In this document: positions 35,860-47,098 of the stretch, in pieces | Numbering within the stretch: position 1 is the first letter of the stretch | Layout: each line of letters begins with the position of its first letter | NCBI GenBank assembly: GCA_947497985.1 | Contig: CANMIX010000012.1 | Location: 1-64,000, forward strand | DNA: 64,000 nt | Direction of reading: 5' to 3' | From: an uncultured Paracoccaceae bacterium | Lineage (GTDB): Bacteria; Pseudomonadota; Alphaproteobacteria; Rhodobacterales; Rhodobacteraceae | Made by a program: the position numbers and the translations under genes | The notes under the pieces: generated by a model | What the model saw: the letters and a program-made list of their open reading frames with translations, nothing else | What the model was told of the DNA's origin: nothing | Database searches by the model: none

Positions 35860-35860
<1 letters not shown>
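34424..35860 (+). CDS. ABC transporter permease 2 (MalG-type) with large periplasmic insertion
   Basis: The 478-aa protein has one N-terminal helix (about residues 27-46), then some 220 soluble residues, then the MalG-type core beginning near residue 272 ('TNSVLVTVIATILTLLVNSMAAFSLAKYKF') with the EAA loop 'IEAARMDAASEWKVYWRIVLPL'. Usual MalG-type permeases are about 280 aa with roughly 40 residues between the first two helices, so about 180 residues are extra. The insert should face the periplasm and may help dock the binding protein. The gene overlaps both neighbours (ATGA at 34424, TAATG at 35858-35862). Confidence 0.9.
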
Positions 35861-36914
<1,054 letters not shown>

Positions 36915-36924
<10 letters not shown>

Positions 36925-37907
36925 CCGCAAACAGCCTTCGCGACATTGGCCCCGGCCTGTTTATGGCGGTGTTGGTTGCCATGGCCGCGCAATTTCTGTC
37001 CGATCACTACGGCGCGCCGGTGATGTTGATGGCGATCTTGTTGGGCATTCCGTTCCAATTCCTATCGACCGAGGCCAAGACCGCAGACGGGATCAACTTT
37101 GCCTCGCGCATGGTGTTGCGCGTTGGGGTGGCGCTTTTGGGAGTTCGGGTCAGCCTGGATCTGCTGGTTGGAATGGGGCCGACCTTTGCCGTGTTGATCA
37201 CGCTAGGGCTGGCGGTGACCATCCTGCTTGGCATTGCGCTTGCGCCAGTTTTTGCACGCAGCCGGTCATTTGGGTTTCTGGCTGGAGGCGCGGTTGCCAT
37301 TTGTGGAGCCTCGGCTGCGATGGCGATTGCCAGCCTGTTGCCCAAACATGACAAAAGCGAGTCGGATCTGACGTTCACTGTGGTCTGCGTCACCGTCGCC
37401 TCAACCGTTGCCATGATCGTCTACCCGGTGATTGCGACCAGTTTGGGGTTTGATACCAATCAAGCGGGCGTATTCTTGGGTGGGACAATCCATGATGTTG
37501 CCCAGGTTGTCGGTGCAGGATTTTCCATGTCCGATGAAACCGGTGACGCCGCGACCTTGGTCAAATTGTTCCGTGTCACCCTATTGGCTCCTGTTGTCTT
37601 TCTCGGCGCGCTGTTGCTGCGCAACGGGGCTGAGGTGGGCGCGAAGCCACCATTGGTTCCGGGATTTGTTCTGGCGTTTCTGGCCTTGGCTGCACTGAAC
37701 TCTGCACATTTGTTGCCCGAGGTTGTGGTGACCATTGCCGATCAGATCTCTCGTGCCTGTCTGGTGACTGCGGTTGCGGCCGTGGGCATGAAAACATCCC
37801 TTCAGGAGCTGCGCACTGTTGGCGGATCCTCCGTAGGGTTGATTGTGACCCTCACCGTGTTTTTGGCTGTGTTCATTGCAGTTGGGATCGTGGTTCTGTC
37901 TCAATAA
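36915..37907 (+). CDS. YeiH-family (UPF0324) putative sulfite/anion exporter
   Basis: The 330-aa hydrophobic protein has about ten membrane helices and YeiH-family signatures: 'LLGIPFQFLS', 'RVGVALLGVRVSL', 'GAVAICGASAAMAIASLLP', 'GVFLGGTIHDVAQVVGAGFS'. YeiH proteins are poorly characterised and often annotated as putative sulfate exporters. The operon releases sulfite from a sulfonate, so export of sulfite is a sensible role; this is inference from context. The start codon lies inside the ATPase gene (10-bp overlap). Confidence 0.88.
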
Positions 37908-37936
37908 GTCAACACGACCTTGGCGCTCGTAAACCC

Positions 37937-37970
37937 AGCCGAACTGCCCCTTAACCGGTGCAGTTCGGCT
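37937..37970. terminator. Bidirectional hairpin between the ABC operon and the cyclase gene
   Basis: AGCCGAACTGC (37937-37947) pairs perfectly with GCAGTTCGGCT (37960-37970). The right arm lies in the last codons of the cyclase gene. T-tracts are poor on both sides, so efficiency is uncertain. Confidence 0.65.
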
Positions 37971-39519
37971 CACTTAGTGGCACAACGTAGGCCTCAACCG
38001 ATTTGCCGACATTGTGCAGCACAAGATTCCCCAGCGAATGCGCGGTGCAGGTGTGGCACAGGCTGTTGCGGCTCACGACAATCTGTGCGCCGATGGTTTT
38101 GCCATAATCGCCCAAACGTGCCGCGATATTCGCAGCTTGCCCAACAACCGTGAAATCCAACCGCTCACGCGAACCGATGTTGCCATAAGTGACGGAGCCA
38201 TAGGCCACGCCAATGGCGCAATCCAGATCTGGCACTTCGGTTTCGTCACGCATGTCGATCAAGGCTTGCGTGCTTTCGCGGGCGGCAAGGATCGCTTGTT
38301 TGCGGGCTTGATCGGCAGCGTCGCCGGCGGGGAACACGGCCAGAACAGCGTCGCCAATGAACTTTAGGACTTCGCCGCCATGGGCGTGCACAATGTCGGA
38401 TGTGCTTTCAAAGAACCGGTTGAGCAGCTTGATATAGGCCTTGCGACCTAGTGTTTCCTGCAATCGGGTGGAACGGCGCAGGTCGCAGAACATGATGGCC
38501 GCGTCAATCTCATCGCCGTCGCCACGACGTATTTCACCGCCCAAAACCCGCGAGCCGGATCGTTTCCCGACGTAGGTTTCCAACAGTGACTTTGCATTGT
38601 CGCGCTGGGCGAACACTTCATAGTACCGTGCGATTACAGCAGAGCATTCAAAGATCAGACCCAAATCGGACGTGCTGAACCCATCCGGGTGGTCGGTTGC
38701 AACTGTCATCACATTGATACGCCCGTCTGAGAACGGCAGCGGCATGGCGACGTAATCGGTGGCGCCAGCCCGTTGCAGGTCTTCGAGGATCGGGAAGGCA
38801 GCAATGTTGGAATCTTCATTCAGACGGTGGCGTACCCCGCCAAGCCCTTTGGACACATGTCGGATCGGACTGTTGTGATAGGCGGGTTCATCGTAAATCT
38901 CATAGGACGGCGTGTGCACGTTCACCTTGTCTTCGGCCTTGGACCAGATGAAGTTTTTGCCGGCAATCATCGGATGCAAAGACCAGGCCATCACAGACAG
39001 GCGCGACAGGGCCACGCCTTGGCTGATCAATTTGTGCGAAAACGCTTGCGTAAATTCTTCGGGCGAGGGGATGAACGAGGCGTCGCGCAGCAACCAATCC
39101 ACCAACGGGCCTGAGATATTGGCATAAGACGGCGCAAGAATTTCGTTCAGGCCCGCGTCAATCTCGAGCCCGTCATTATGGGCAAAGCTGACAAAGCGGT
39201 CGATCCCTTCAACCTCGGGGAAAGGGCAATCGTAACCCCAGGCCGCCTTGTCCAAGGGGCCATTCCGGGTATCCAGATCGTAATAACGGGCGGTGCCTTT
39301 AAAGGGGCAGAAGGTGCGCAGGCCATCGTTTTGAACCAATGACGCTTTGAGATCATCAACCGGCAGATAGATCGACGGCGCGTTGCGGGTCTCAAACATC
39401 ACTTTGGCGCGGCCGCTTTGCGCAAGCAGCTCACCTTCGTAGCGGACATAGACAGGATGGGGGAGGTCTTCGACAAGAATACCATAACCGCCCCGATCGG
39501 GTTGGACGTGCACGTTCAT
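37951..39519 (-). CDS. DUF427-class III nucleotide cyclase fusion
   Basis: This 522-aa protein joins an N-terminal DUF427-like domain (about residues 22-110, 'VYVRYEGELLAQSGRAKVMFETRNAPSIYLP', 'FCPFKGTARYYDL'), a middle sensor-like region (about 130-320) and a C-terminal class III adenylate/guanylate cyclase domain. The cyclase part keeps both metal-binding Asp ('IMFCDLRRSTRLQ', 'LKFIGDAVLAVFP') and the Asn/Arg motif ('VVGQAANIAARLG'), so it is probably active. No membrane helix is seen. The middle region looks GAF-like, but the ligand is unknown. It may be cotranscribed with nothing; 97 bp separate it from the upstream regulator gene on the same strand. Confidence 0.88.
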   Translation of the reverse strand: MNVHVQPDRGGYGILVEDLPHPVYVRYEGELLAQSGRAKVMFETRNAPSIYLPVDDLKASLVQNDGLRTFCPFKGTARYYDLDTRNGPLDKAAWGYDCPFPEVEGIDRFVSFAHNDGLEIDAGLNEILAPSYANISGPLVDWLLRDASFIPSPEEFTQAFSHKLISQGVALSRLSVMAWSLHPMIAGKNFIWSKAEDKVNVHTPSYEIYDEPAYHNSPIRHVSKGLGGVRHRLNEDSNIAAFPILEDLQRAGATDYVAMPLPFSDGRINVMTVATDHPDGFSTSDLGLIFECSAVIARYYEVFAQRDNAKSLLETYVGKRSGSRVLGGEIRRGDGDEIDAAIMFCDLRRSTRLQETLGRKAYIKLLNRFFESTSDIVHAHGGEVLKFIGDAVLAVFPAGDAADQARKQAILAARESTQALIDMRDETEVPDLDCAIGVAYGSVTYGNIGSRERLDFTVVGQAANIAARLGDYGKTIGAQIVVSRNSLCHTCTAHSLGNLVLHNVGKSVEAYVVPLSEPNCTG

Positions 39520-39616
39520 CGGCCGTTTCCTTTGCTGCAGCGCAATAGGCGAGATATGGGGCCAGTATATCCTATTTTCCAGATGCAGGAATGTATTTCG
39601 GCGGCAATTTTCACGG

Positions 39617-40318
39617 TCAGACCATGCGGATCACGTCTTTGCTAATGGCAAGCACATAGCCGCGTTTGGCGATGTTTTTGACCAAAAGCTCACTGACCAT
39701 CTGATTGCCGAGCGTGTCACGCAGGCGTTTGATCCGCGTCGCACCTGCGGCTTCCTCACAATCAGCGCTGTCGCGGCCAGAAATCACCGATTCAATTTCG
39801 ACACCCGATAGCACATCTCCATCCAGGCGTGCCTCTGCAAGAACAGCCAAGGTCTCCATTGCGGCTGGGGTCAGTTTGAACCCCATATTGTTGAGGTAGA
39901 CCATGTTTTCGTCGCGGCTGATCAGCAGCTCGCTGACCTGAATGCCATCACGTTCGATCTGCGCCATGCGTCGGTTCAGCGTGACCAGCATCGCCAAAAC
40001 AACCAGCGCAGCAATCATCATCGCGGTGGCAAAGACCAACAGCACAAAGATCACCATACGGTAGCTGCCAAGCGTGTCTGCGAATGCCGTCCCAGACTGT
40101 GCCAAGATTTCCAGCAGCTTGATTTCCGCCTGCGAGGTCATATCGCTTTCGATAAACAGGCGTTCGACCTGAGTGTTGAAAGCGTTTGCGTCGGGCAGTG
40201 TCAGCAGCAGCAGCGTTCCTGCAATCGCGAGCAGGGCCACAATTGTAATAATGCCAACCGCGATAATACGGCTGCCTACGCTGCGGACTTCAGAAACGGA
40301 GATAGAAGGAGCCTGCAT
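39617..40318 (-). CDS. Membrane-anchored winged-helix regulator
   Basis: The 233-aa protein has two membrane helices (about residues 18-42 and 85-115) around a short periplasmic loop, and a cytoplasmic C-terminal OmpR/PhoB-type winged helix ('FKLTPAAMETLAVLAEA', 'IKRLRDTLGNQMVSELLVKNIAKRGYVL'). One-component membrane regulators of ToxR/CadC type have the reverse order (DNA-binding domain first), so this is an unusual layout. AGGAAAGG precedes the ATG at 40318. Its N-terminus overlaps the 3' end of the small secreted-protein gene by 29 bp. Targets unknown. Confidence 0.75.
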   Translation of the reverse strand: MQAPSISVSEVRSVGSRIIAVGIITIVALLAIAGTLLLLTLPDANAFNTQVERLFIESDMTSQAEIKLLEILAQSGTAFADTLGSYRMVIFVLLVFATAMMIAALVVLAMLVTLNRRMAQIERDGIQVSELLISRDENMVYLNNMGFKLTPAAMETLAVLAEARLDGDVLSGVEIESVISGRDSADCEEAAGATRIKRLRDTLGNQMVSELLVKNIAKRGYVLAISKDVIRMV

Positions 40319-40583
40319 TGCCTTTCCTTTGTTGCAAACCTTCCGGCCCAAACACCGCAAGCACGTTCAAAAGCGTCCAGCCATCAGAGGCAATCCGCGA
40401 CGCGATTTCGTTCTTGGCGGGTCCCTTTTTACAGGGACCTCGCAACTGCACCACACCATAGTGCAATCGCAGCGGGCCGTCTTTCTTGGCCTTGTAGTCA
40501 GCATAGCACTCCGCGGCTGATACCGGGGAAGACAACGTGAGCGCAAGCGCTACACCAAAGGGGATCAGGGTTTTCTGCAACAT
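40290..40583 (-). CDS. Small secreted hypothetical protein
   Basis: A 97-aa protein with a signal peptide ('LIPFGVALALTLSSPVSAAEC', cleavage near residue 21) and a mature part with two Cys ('ECYADYKAKKDGPLRLHYGVVQLRGPCKKG') that could pair in the periplasm, followed by 'IASDGWTLLNVLAVFG'. No function recognised. The ATG at 40583 is chosen for the signal peptide; the frame is open to 40718. It is upstream of, and overlaps, the membrane winged-helix gene, so the two are probably cotranscribed. Confidence 0.7.
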   Translation of the reverse strand: MLQKTLIPFGVALALTLSSPVSAAECYADYKAKKDGPLRLHYGVVQLRGPCKKGPAKNEIASRIASDGWTLLNVLAVFGPEGLQQRKGNAGSFYLRF

Positions 40584-40750
40584 AGGTTCACAATGCGCGG
40601 AGCCTCGCTGATATTCAATAACCTCAACGGCTTGAAGGTGCTGATATTCGATAACACTGGGTCGATATTGCCTGTCTGGAGCGGTGTGATCCAGTTTTGG
40701 TTCAGCAACAGGGCACATGCCTTGGCCTCAACCCAAAAAGGTCTGAACCT

Positions 40751-41254
40751 ATGAAACATATTTTCCGCCCCCAACCGCATCGTAAATTTATTGCATTGAT
40801 CCTTGGGCTGTCACTGGCGGTCAGCGGATTTTCTGCGGCCCCCGCGCGTGCCGATGATGATGTTGCAAAATTCATTGCCGGCGCTGTGGTGTTGGGCCTG
40901 ATTGGCGCAGCCGTCAATGATGCGCGCAAGGATCGCAAGCGTGATCAACACAGCTATTCACATAGCAGCCGCAACAACACCCATACTCGCAAGAACACAC
41001 ACAACGGCCACCGCGCGCGTCCCCTGCCATCATCGGTGGCCAGATATGACTTACCAGCTCGCTGTGCCAAGGTCGTTCCGCAATATAGCCGGAGCCGAAC
41101 TGTAGTTTCACAGAATTGCCTGTCACGCAGTTATGGGTATGTGAACAGCCTGCCAAGCCAGTGCCGTTTGTCCGTGCGTGACGGACATCATCACCGGACC
41201 GCCTACAAAACCCGTTGCTTGCAGAAACATGGTTACCGTTTGGTGGGACGCTGA
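40751..41254 (+). CDS. Basic periplasmic hypothetical protein
   Basis: A 167-aa protein with a signal peptide ('FIALILGLSLAVSGFSAAPARA'), one further hydrophobic stretch ('FIAGAVVLGLIGAAV'), then a His/Arg/Ser/Asn-rich region and a C-terminal domain with four Cys ('RCAKVV', 'QNCLSRSYGYVNSLPSQC', 'TRCLQKHGYRLVGR'). No function recognised. It is divergent from the small secreted protein; both starts are preceded by the same 'GAACCT'. A terminator follows at 41301. Confidence 0.7.
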   Translation: MKHIFRPQPHRKFIALILGLSLAVSGFSAAPARADDDVAKFIAGAVVLGLIGAAVNDARKDRKRDQHSYSHSSRNNTHTRKNTHNGHRARPLPSSVARYDLPARCAKVVPQYSRSRTVVSQNCLSRSYGYVNSLPSQCRLSVRDGHHHRTAYKTRCLQKHGYRLVGR

Positions 41255-41300
41255 TCTCGGCCAAGGATTGAGGTCTGGCATCTGCTGGGTCGCGCAGTGG

Positions 41301-41328
41301 AAAGAGTGGGATTGCACCCCGCTCTTTC
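41301..41328 (+). terminator. Terminator before rnhB
   Basis: AAAGAGTGGG (41301-41310) pairs with CCCGCTCTTT (41318-41327, one G-T pair), with a short pyrimidine-rich tail. Confidence 0.7.
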
Positions 41329-41371
41329 CTTCTATGTTGCGAGTCGGGTAAAATCGCGGCATCCAAGAGCT

Positions 41372-41989
41372 ATGGATTACCCAGATTTCACATTGGAAGA
41401 AGCTGCCCAAGCGCGCGGCTACATTCGGATCGCCGGAGTTGACGAAGTTGGCCGGGGCCCCTTGTCCGGACCTGTGACCGCCGCAGCCGTGGTTCTAGAT
41501 ATAGATGATCTGCCTGACGGGTTGAACGACTCCAAAAAGCTGTCTCCCAAGAGACGTGCCGCGATCGAAGTGCAGATCCTTGCCAAGGCCGAGGTCTGCA
41601 TTGCGCATGCGACGGTCGAAGAAATTGATAATTTGAATATTCTGCGTGCCTCGCATCTGGCGATGGAACGTGCAGTTGCGGGCCTTGACCCTGCGCCGGA
41701 CTATTTGCTGGTTGATGGCAATCTGATCCCTAAGGATTTGAAATTACCGGCAGAAGCGGTGGTCAAAGGGGACGCAAAATCCCTTTCCATTGCCGCGGCG
41801 TCAATTGTTGCCAAAGAAGAACGCGATCGGATCATGGGGGATTTGGCGCAACAGTTTCCAGGATATGGATGGGAGAAGAATGCAGGTTACCCGTCCAAAC
41901 AACACCGTGATGCATTAAAGACACTGGGTGTGACACCACATCATAGGCGTAGTTTCAAGCCGGTACACAAGATCTTGTATCAAGAGTAA
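41372..41989 (+). CDS. rnhB: Ribonuclease HII
   Basis: The 205-aa protein has the RNase HII active-site motifs: Asp-Glu in 'IAGVDEVGRGPLSGPV', the 'LVDGN' strand and 'GDAKSLSIAAASIVAKEERD' with the later acidic residues, and the conserved 'GYPSKQHRDALKTLGVTPHHRRSF'. It removes RNA from RNA-DNA hybrids, including single ribonucleotides. The ATG at 41372 fits the family start; the frame is open to 41297 inside the upstream terminator. The ccrM gene follows, a pairing common in Rhodobacterales. Confidence 0.95.
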   Translation: MDYPDFTLEEAAQARGYIRIAGVDEVGRGPLSGPVTAAAVVLDIDDLPDGLNDSKKLSPKRRAAIEVQILAKAEVCIAHATVEEIDNLNILRASHLAMERAVAGLDPAPDYLLVDGNLIPKDLKLPAEAVVKGDAKSLSIAAASIVAKEERDRIMGDLAQQFPGYGWEKNAGYPSKQHRDALKTLGVTPHHRRSFKPVHKILYQE

Positions 41990-43201
<1,212 letters not shown>

Positions 43202-43264
43202 TCGTTCTTAAATACAAAGAATACCGCCGGTGCCCCTTTCTTTCAAAGGGCGCACCACACCTGA

Positions 43265-43290
43265 CCCCGCCTTACTGGCGGGGTTTTTTT
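43265..43290 (+). terminator. Strong Rho-independent terminator after ccrM
   Basis: CCCCGCC (43265-43271) pairs with GGCGGGG (43277-43283), followed by seven T. A second imperfect hairpin (about 43229-43255, GTGC...GCAC) lies just before it. Confidence 0.93.
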
Positions 43291-43353
43291 GCCTGTATGG
43301 GTTCATGATCACTGACAAAAGCTTATGTTGTCTTCCGAGGGAATGGTGTTTTC

Positions 43354-44739
43354 ATGGTAGATGTTTCGGTGAACAATTCGGGCGTCGCGCAGACGAGGGG
43401 GAAAACCCCAGCTACCCCCGGGCGCAATGGACAGGCTTATGCGCGCACAGCGCTTGAAGAACACAAGAGAAAAGGTCTGGAACTCGCGGTCAAAGCCCGC
43501 TGGATAGCGATGGCGGCCACCGCCGTATTCCTGTTCTTTGTATATCCGGATTGGGGCGTTCTCTACTACCACGCGCTGCTTGGCATATTATGTCTGAACG
43601 GTCTTTTGATCCGCCGGTTTGGTCGGGTCGGGCAGTCGCGTATTGAGCTGCTTTTGATCTTTGTCGACCTGGTGGTCATGACATTCGCAATGATCTTTCC
43701 AAATCCATTTGGGACAGATGCATTGCCCATGGCATTCAGCTATCGGTTCGACAACTTCCTGTATTTCTTCATTATTCTTGCGGCCGGCACGATGGCCTAT
43801 TCCTGGCGCACCGTGGTTGCGATTGGCACATGGACCAGTGCGGTCTGGCTTCTGGCGCTTGCAATGGTGTGGTATTTTTCGGACCCTTCTTCGGCGTTCC
43901 AGACCGTCGTATTTGACGCTTTTGCAGAGTATCCGCGTGTTCTGGAGCTTATGGACCCCAACAGTTTTATGCTGTCGCTGCGGATCCAAGAGGTCATGGT
44001 CTTTCTGCTGACCGCAGTCATTCTGGGCTATTCGGTGCGCCGGTTTGATGTGTTGTTGCTGTCCAATGCAACGCTTGAACGAGAGCGGGCCAACCTGTCG
44101 CGCTATTTTTCGCCCAATGTGGTTGCGCAGCTGTCGCAGAACGATGACCCGTTGAAAGAGGTCAAACGTCAGAACACTGCGATTCTGTTTGTGGATATTG
44201 TTGGGTTCACCGGCATGTCCGAAGCAATGCGCCCCTTTGATGTGATTACCTTGCTGCGCGAATTTCACGGGCGGATGGAGCGCGAGGTATTCCGGCACGA
44301 TGGCACGCTTGATAAATATCTGGGGGATGGGTTGATGGCGACCTTTGGCACGCCGATTGCCGGAGAGCGGGATGCCAGTGATGCAATTGCCTGCGCGCGT
44401 GCGATGCAGGCCAATATCGCGGATTGGAATGCGGGCCGTAAACGCCGGGGCGAGCCGCCGATTTCAATTGGCGTTGGGGTTCATTTCGGTGAGACCCTGT
44501 TGGGCGACATCGGTGCCAACCGGTTGGAGTATGCGGTGATTGGAACTGCGGTGAACGTGGCCTCACGTTTGGAAGGGCTCACCCGGATTTTACAGTCCAA
44601 GGTCATTATCAGCGATGCGGCCTATTCAACATCTGTAGACGAAATTGGGCCCACCGAGATTTTGGATGGGTTTACGCGGATTGAGCAGCAAAACGTTCGC
44701 GGCATTCGTGAGCCGATCACAGTGTGGTCGTTGACGTAA
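43354..44739 (+). CDS. Membrane-anchored class III adenylate/guanylate cyclase
   Basis: The 461-aa protein has about six N-terminal membrane helices (residues 48-230, e.g. 'WIAMAATAVFLFFVYPDW', 'MVFLLTAVILGYSVR'), a short signalling helix ('LERERANLSRYFSPNVVAQL') and a class III cyclase domain with both metal Asp ('AILFVDIVGFTGMSE', 'DKYLGDGLMATFG') and the Asn/Arg motif ('VIGTAVNVASRLEG'). It should make cAMP (or cGMP) in response to a membrane or extracellular cue. It stands alone between a terminator and the convergent alkB gene (7-bp gap). Confidence 0.9.
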   Translation: MVDVSVNNSGVAQTRGKTPATPGRNGQAYARTALEEHKRKGLELAVKARWIAMAATAVFLFFVYPDWGVLYYHALLGILCLNGLLIRRFGRVGQSRIELLLIFVDLVVMTFAMIFPNPFGTDALPMAFSYRFDNFLYFFIILAAGTMAYSWRTVVAIGTWTSAVWLLALAMVWYFSDPSSAFQTVVFDAFAEYPRVLELMDPNSFMLSLRIQEVMVFLLTAVILGYSVRRFDVLLLSNATLERERANLSRYFSPNVVAQLSQNDDPLKEVKRQNTAILFVDIVGFTGMSEAMRPFDVITLLREFHGRMEREVFRHDGTLDKYLGDGLMATFGTPIAGERDASDAIACARAMQANIADWNAGRKRRGEPPISIGVGVHFGETLLGDIGANRLEYAVIGTAVNVASRLEGLTRILQSKVIISDAAYSTSVDEIGPTEILDGFTRIEQQNVRGIREPITVWSLT

Positions 44740-44746
44740 TCCGTCG

Positions 44747-45880
44747 CTACCCTTGGGTTGGGTTTTCGGCTTTGTTGTACAAAGACCAATCGGTGATTTC
44801 AGGGTAAAACTGCTTGCGCCAAGCGCGCACTTTGGGGTTCATCATGCGCCGCCACACAGGTGGCACCATCGCTGCCATGGCCATGATTGGATAGCCAAAC
44901 GGCAGTTGCGGTGCCTCTTCGGTGTCATAGGTTTGCAGCAAGGGAAAACGGCGATCAGGCTTGTAGTGATGGTCTGAATGCCGTTGCAGATTGATCAATA
45001 GCCAGTTTGACGCTTTGTGCGATGCATTCCACGAATGGCGTGGTTTGACGTGTTCGTATTTCCCATCACCCAAATGTTTGCGAGTCAGGCCGTAGTGTTC
45101 GACATAGTTGACCACTTCCAATTGCCAGATCGCGACACCCGCCTGAACCAAGAAGAAAACGATGCCGATCCATCCGCCACAAAGAAAAGCCAGCATCATC
45201 ATTACAAGTTGGAGTGCCCAATACCGAAAAAACGGATTGCGCTTGTCTGTCCATGGCAGGTTTTTGCGGGCCAGCATGTCACGTTCGGCGGAGAAGGCGG
45301 AATGCCAACACTGGATCAGGACCCGGGGATAGAACTTGTGAAACCCTTCATTGTAGCGCGCCGTCACAGGGTCCCGTGGGGTGCCGACATGGCGATGGTG
45401 GACCAACAGATGTTCGGACCGAAAATGGGAATACAACACCATCGACAACAGGATATCGCCCAGCCAACGCTCGACCTTGTTTTTCTGGTGCATCAGCTCG
45501 TGGCTATAGTTGATCCCAATTGTACCGCTCAGGATGCCCATTCCAAAGAAAACGCCAAGTTTTTCCCAAGTCCCCAAATGATCCGATCCTGAGACAAAGG
45601 CGATCAAACCAAACAGCGTTAGAAACTGTGCGAGCGGCCACGCCAGTGTCAGACGGCGGTACCAGCTGAGGTCGGCCTCAGCTGTTTGCGGGTCGGCGTT
45701 GTTGGTGTTGAGGCCCAATACCGCGTCCAAAACGGCAAACAGATACCATGTAACCAGTGGCGGCAGTAAAACCCACAAGCCCCCCACATGCGCCGCAAAC
45801 CAGATCAACGGAATCAGCAGAAAAGACAGCCAAAACGGCAGAGCATTTTTCCAATGGGACAGGGGTAGGTTGGACGGCAT
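44747..45880 (-). CDS. alkB: Alkane 1-monooxygenase (AlkB-type)
   Basis: The 377-aa membrane di-iron enzyme has the His motifs 'HELMH', 'EHLLVHHRHVG' and 'LQRHSDHH', plus the AlkB-specific 'NYVEHYGL'. It hydroxylates the terminal carbon of medium-chain alkanes, with electrons from rubredoxin, which is not in the window. Several membrane helices precede and separate the His boxes. It stands alone, convergent with the cyclase gene and on the same strand as mutY. Confidence 0.93.
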   Translation of the reverse strand: MPSNLPLSHWKNALPFWLSFLLIPLIWFAAHVGGLWVLLPPLVTWYLFAVLDAVLGLNTNNADPQTAEADLSWYRRLTLAWPLAQFLTLFGLIAFVSGSDHLGTWEKLGVFFGMGILSGTIGINYSHELMHQKNKVERWLGDILLSMVLYSHFRSEHLLVHHRHVGTPRDPVTARYNEGFHKFYPRVLIQCWHSAFSAERDMLARKNLPWTDKRNPFFRYWALQLVMMMLAFLCGGWIGIVFFLVQAGVAIWQLEVVNYVEHYGLTRKHLGDGKYEHVKPRHSWNASHKASNWLLINLQRHSDHHYKPDRRFPLLQTYDTEEAPQLPFGYPIMAMAAMVPPVWRRMMNPKVRAWRKQFYPEITDWSLYNKAENPTQG

Positions 45881-45934
45881 GAGGGACTCATTGAAATTGG
45901 GCGCGCGTTCAGAGGCGAGCCTAGACCGTATTGG

Positions 45935-47014
45935 TTATGATCCCAATACCTCAGACGTGCGGCAAATTTTGAAGGCTTTCCGCATGACTGTTGGCAAGTC
46001 TGTCGGGGCGAACTGGTGACGTTCGACCAACCGTTGGTGCGGGGCCAGATTGAACCCGTCTGGAACCTGCGCGACATGCACCTGCAGGATCAGATGGAAA
46101 TGGGTAAAGGTATGGCGCACCTCGCCGCTGCAGTGCTGCCAGTCACCTTGAAAGGGCGGCACTTGTTCGGGGGCGTCTCCCCATTCCGACCCGGGCCAAC
46201 CCATCATGCCGCCAAGCAATCCTTTATCCGGGCGGCGTTCCAACAGCCAACTGCCGTCAGACGTACAGGCGACATAGATATGACCGTGTCGCGTGGGTTT
46301 TGGTGTTTTTGGGGTCTTCTTGGGCAGTTCGGGCGCGGTGCCATTTTGCCGGGCAAGGCAGGGATCACGCCATGGGCAAATCCCACAAGCAGGCGACTTT
46401 GGTGTGCAGATCGTCGCGCCAAGGTCCATGACAGCTTGGGCGTAGTCACCCGGACGCAACGCAGGCGTTAAGTCAGCAGCGCAACTTTTTAGCTCCGGTT
46501 TGGATCCGGGTAGTGGGGCGTGAATGTCATACATCCGCGCCATCACCCGCTCGACGTTGCCATCGAGTACGGTTTCACAGCGATCAAACGCAATCGAAGC
46601 AATCGCGGCTGCGGTATATGGTCCGATCCCTGGCAGTTTTAGCAAGTCGTCGTGGCTGTCCGGGAACTGACCGCCATGGTCTGCCACCACAGCACGAGCA
46701 CATTTCAGCAAGTTTCGCGCGCGGGCATAATAGCCAAGGCCTGCCCATTCGGCCATCACATCATCATCCTTTGCGGCCGCCAAATCCGCGACGGTCGGCC
46801 AACGCTTGGTAAACCGTTGAAAGTAATCAACGACGGCAGCAACCGTGGTTTGTTGCAGCATCACTTCGCTGAGCCAAATGCGATAGGGATCAGGCACCAC
46901 GCCGGCCGCACGGTCTGCGGGTGCTGTCCGCCACGGCATGCTGCGCGCATGCACGTCATACCACGCCAGCAAGATATCGCTCAGCACGCCAGAGTTCGGT
47001 ATCTCATCACGCAT
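45935..47014 (-). CDS. mutY: A/G-specific adenine DNA glycosylase
   Basis: The 359-aa protein has the MutY signatures: 'MPWR', 'WLSEVMLQQTTVAAVVDYFQRFTKRWPT', the helix-hairpin-helix 'LPGIGPYTAAAIASIAFD' with its catalytic Asp, and the iron-sulfur cluster Cys pattern C-x6-C-x2-C-x5-C ('CTPKSPACGICPWRDPC'). The C-terminal NUDIX-like domain recognises 8-oxoG. It removes A paired with 8-oxoG. It is divergent from the DciA-like gene, as in many Rhodobacterales. Confidence 0.95.
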   Translation of the reverse strand: MRDEIPNSGVLSDILLAWYDVHARSMPWRTAPADRAAGVVPDPYRIWLSEVMLQQTTVAAVVDYFQRFTKRWPTVADLAAAKDDDVMAEWAGLGYYARARNLLKCARAVVADHGGQFPDSHDDLLKLPGIGPYTAAAIASIAFDRCETVLDGNVERVMARMYDIHAPLPGSKPELKSCAADLTPALRPGDYAQAVMDLGATICTPKSPACGICPWRDPCLARQNGTAPELPKKTPKTPKPTRHGHIYVACTSDGSWLLERRPDKGLLGGMMGWPGSEWGDAPEQVPPFQGDWQHCSGEVRHTFTHFHLILQVHVAQVPDGFNLAPHQRLVERHQFAPTDLPTVMRKAFKICRTSEVLGS

Positions 47015-47098
47015 AGTTTATACCTCGTCGCGCTGAAGGGGTGGTTCTTGTTTGATGGCTCTTTACATTAGGGGGGAGGGTCAAGCAAAACCACTGTC

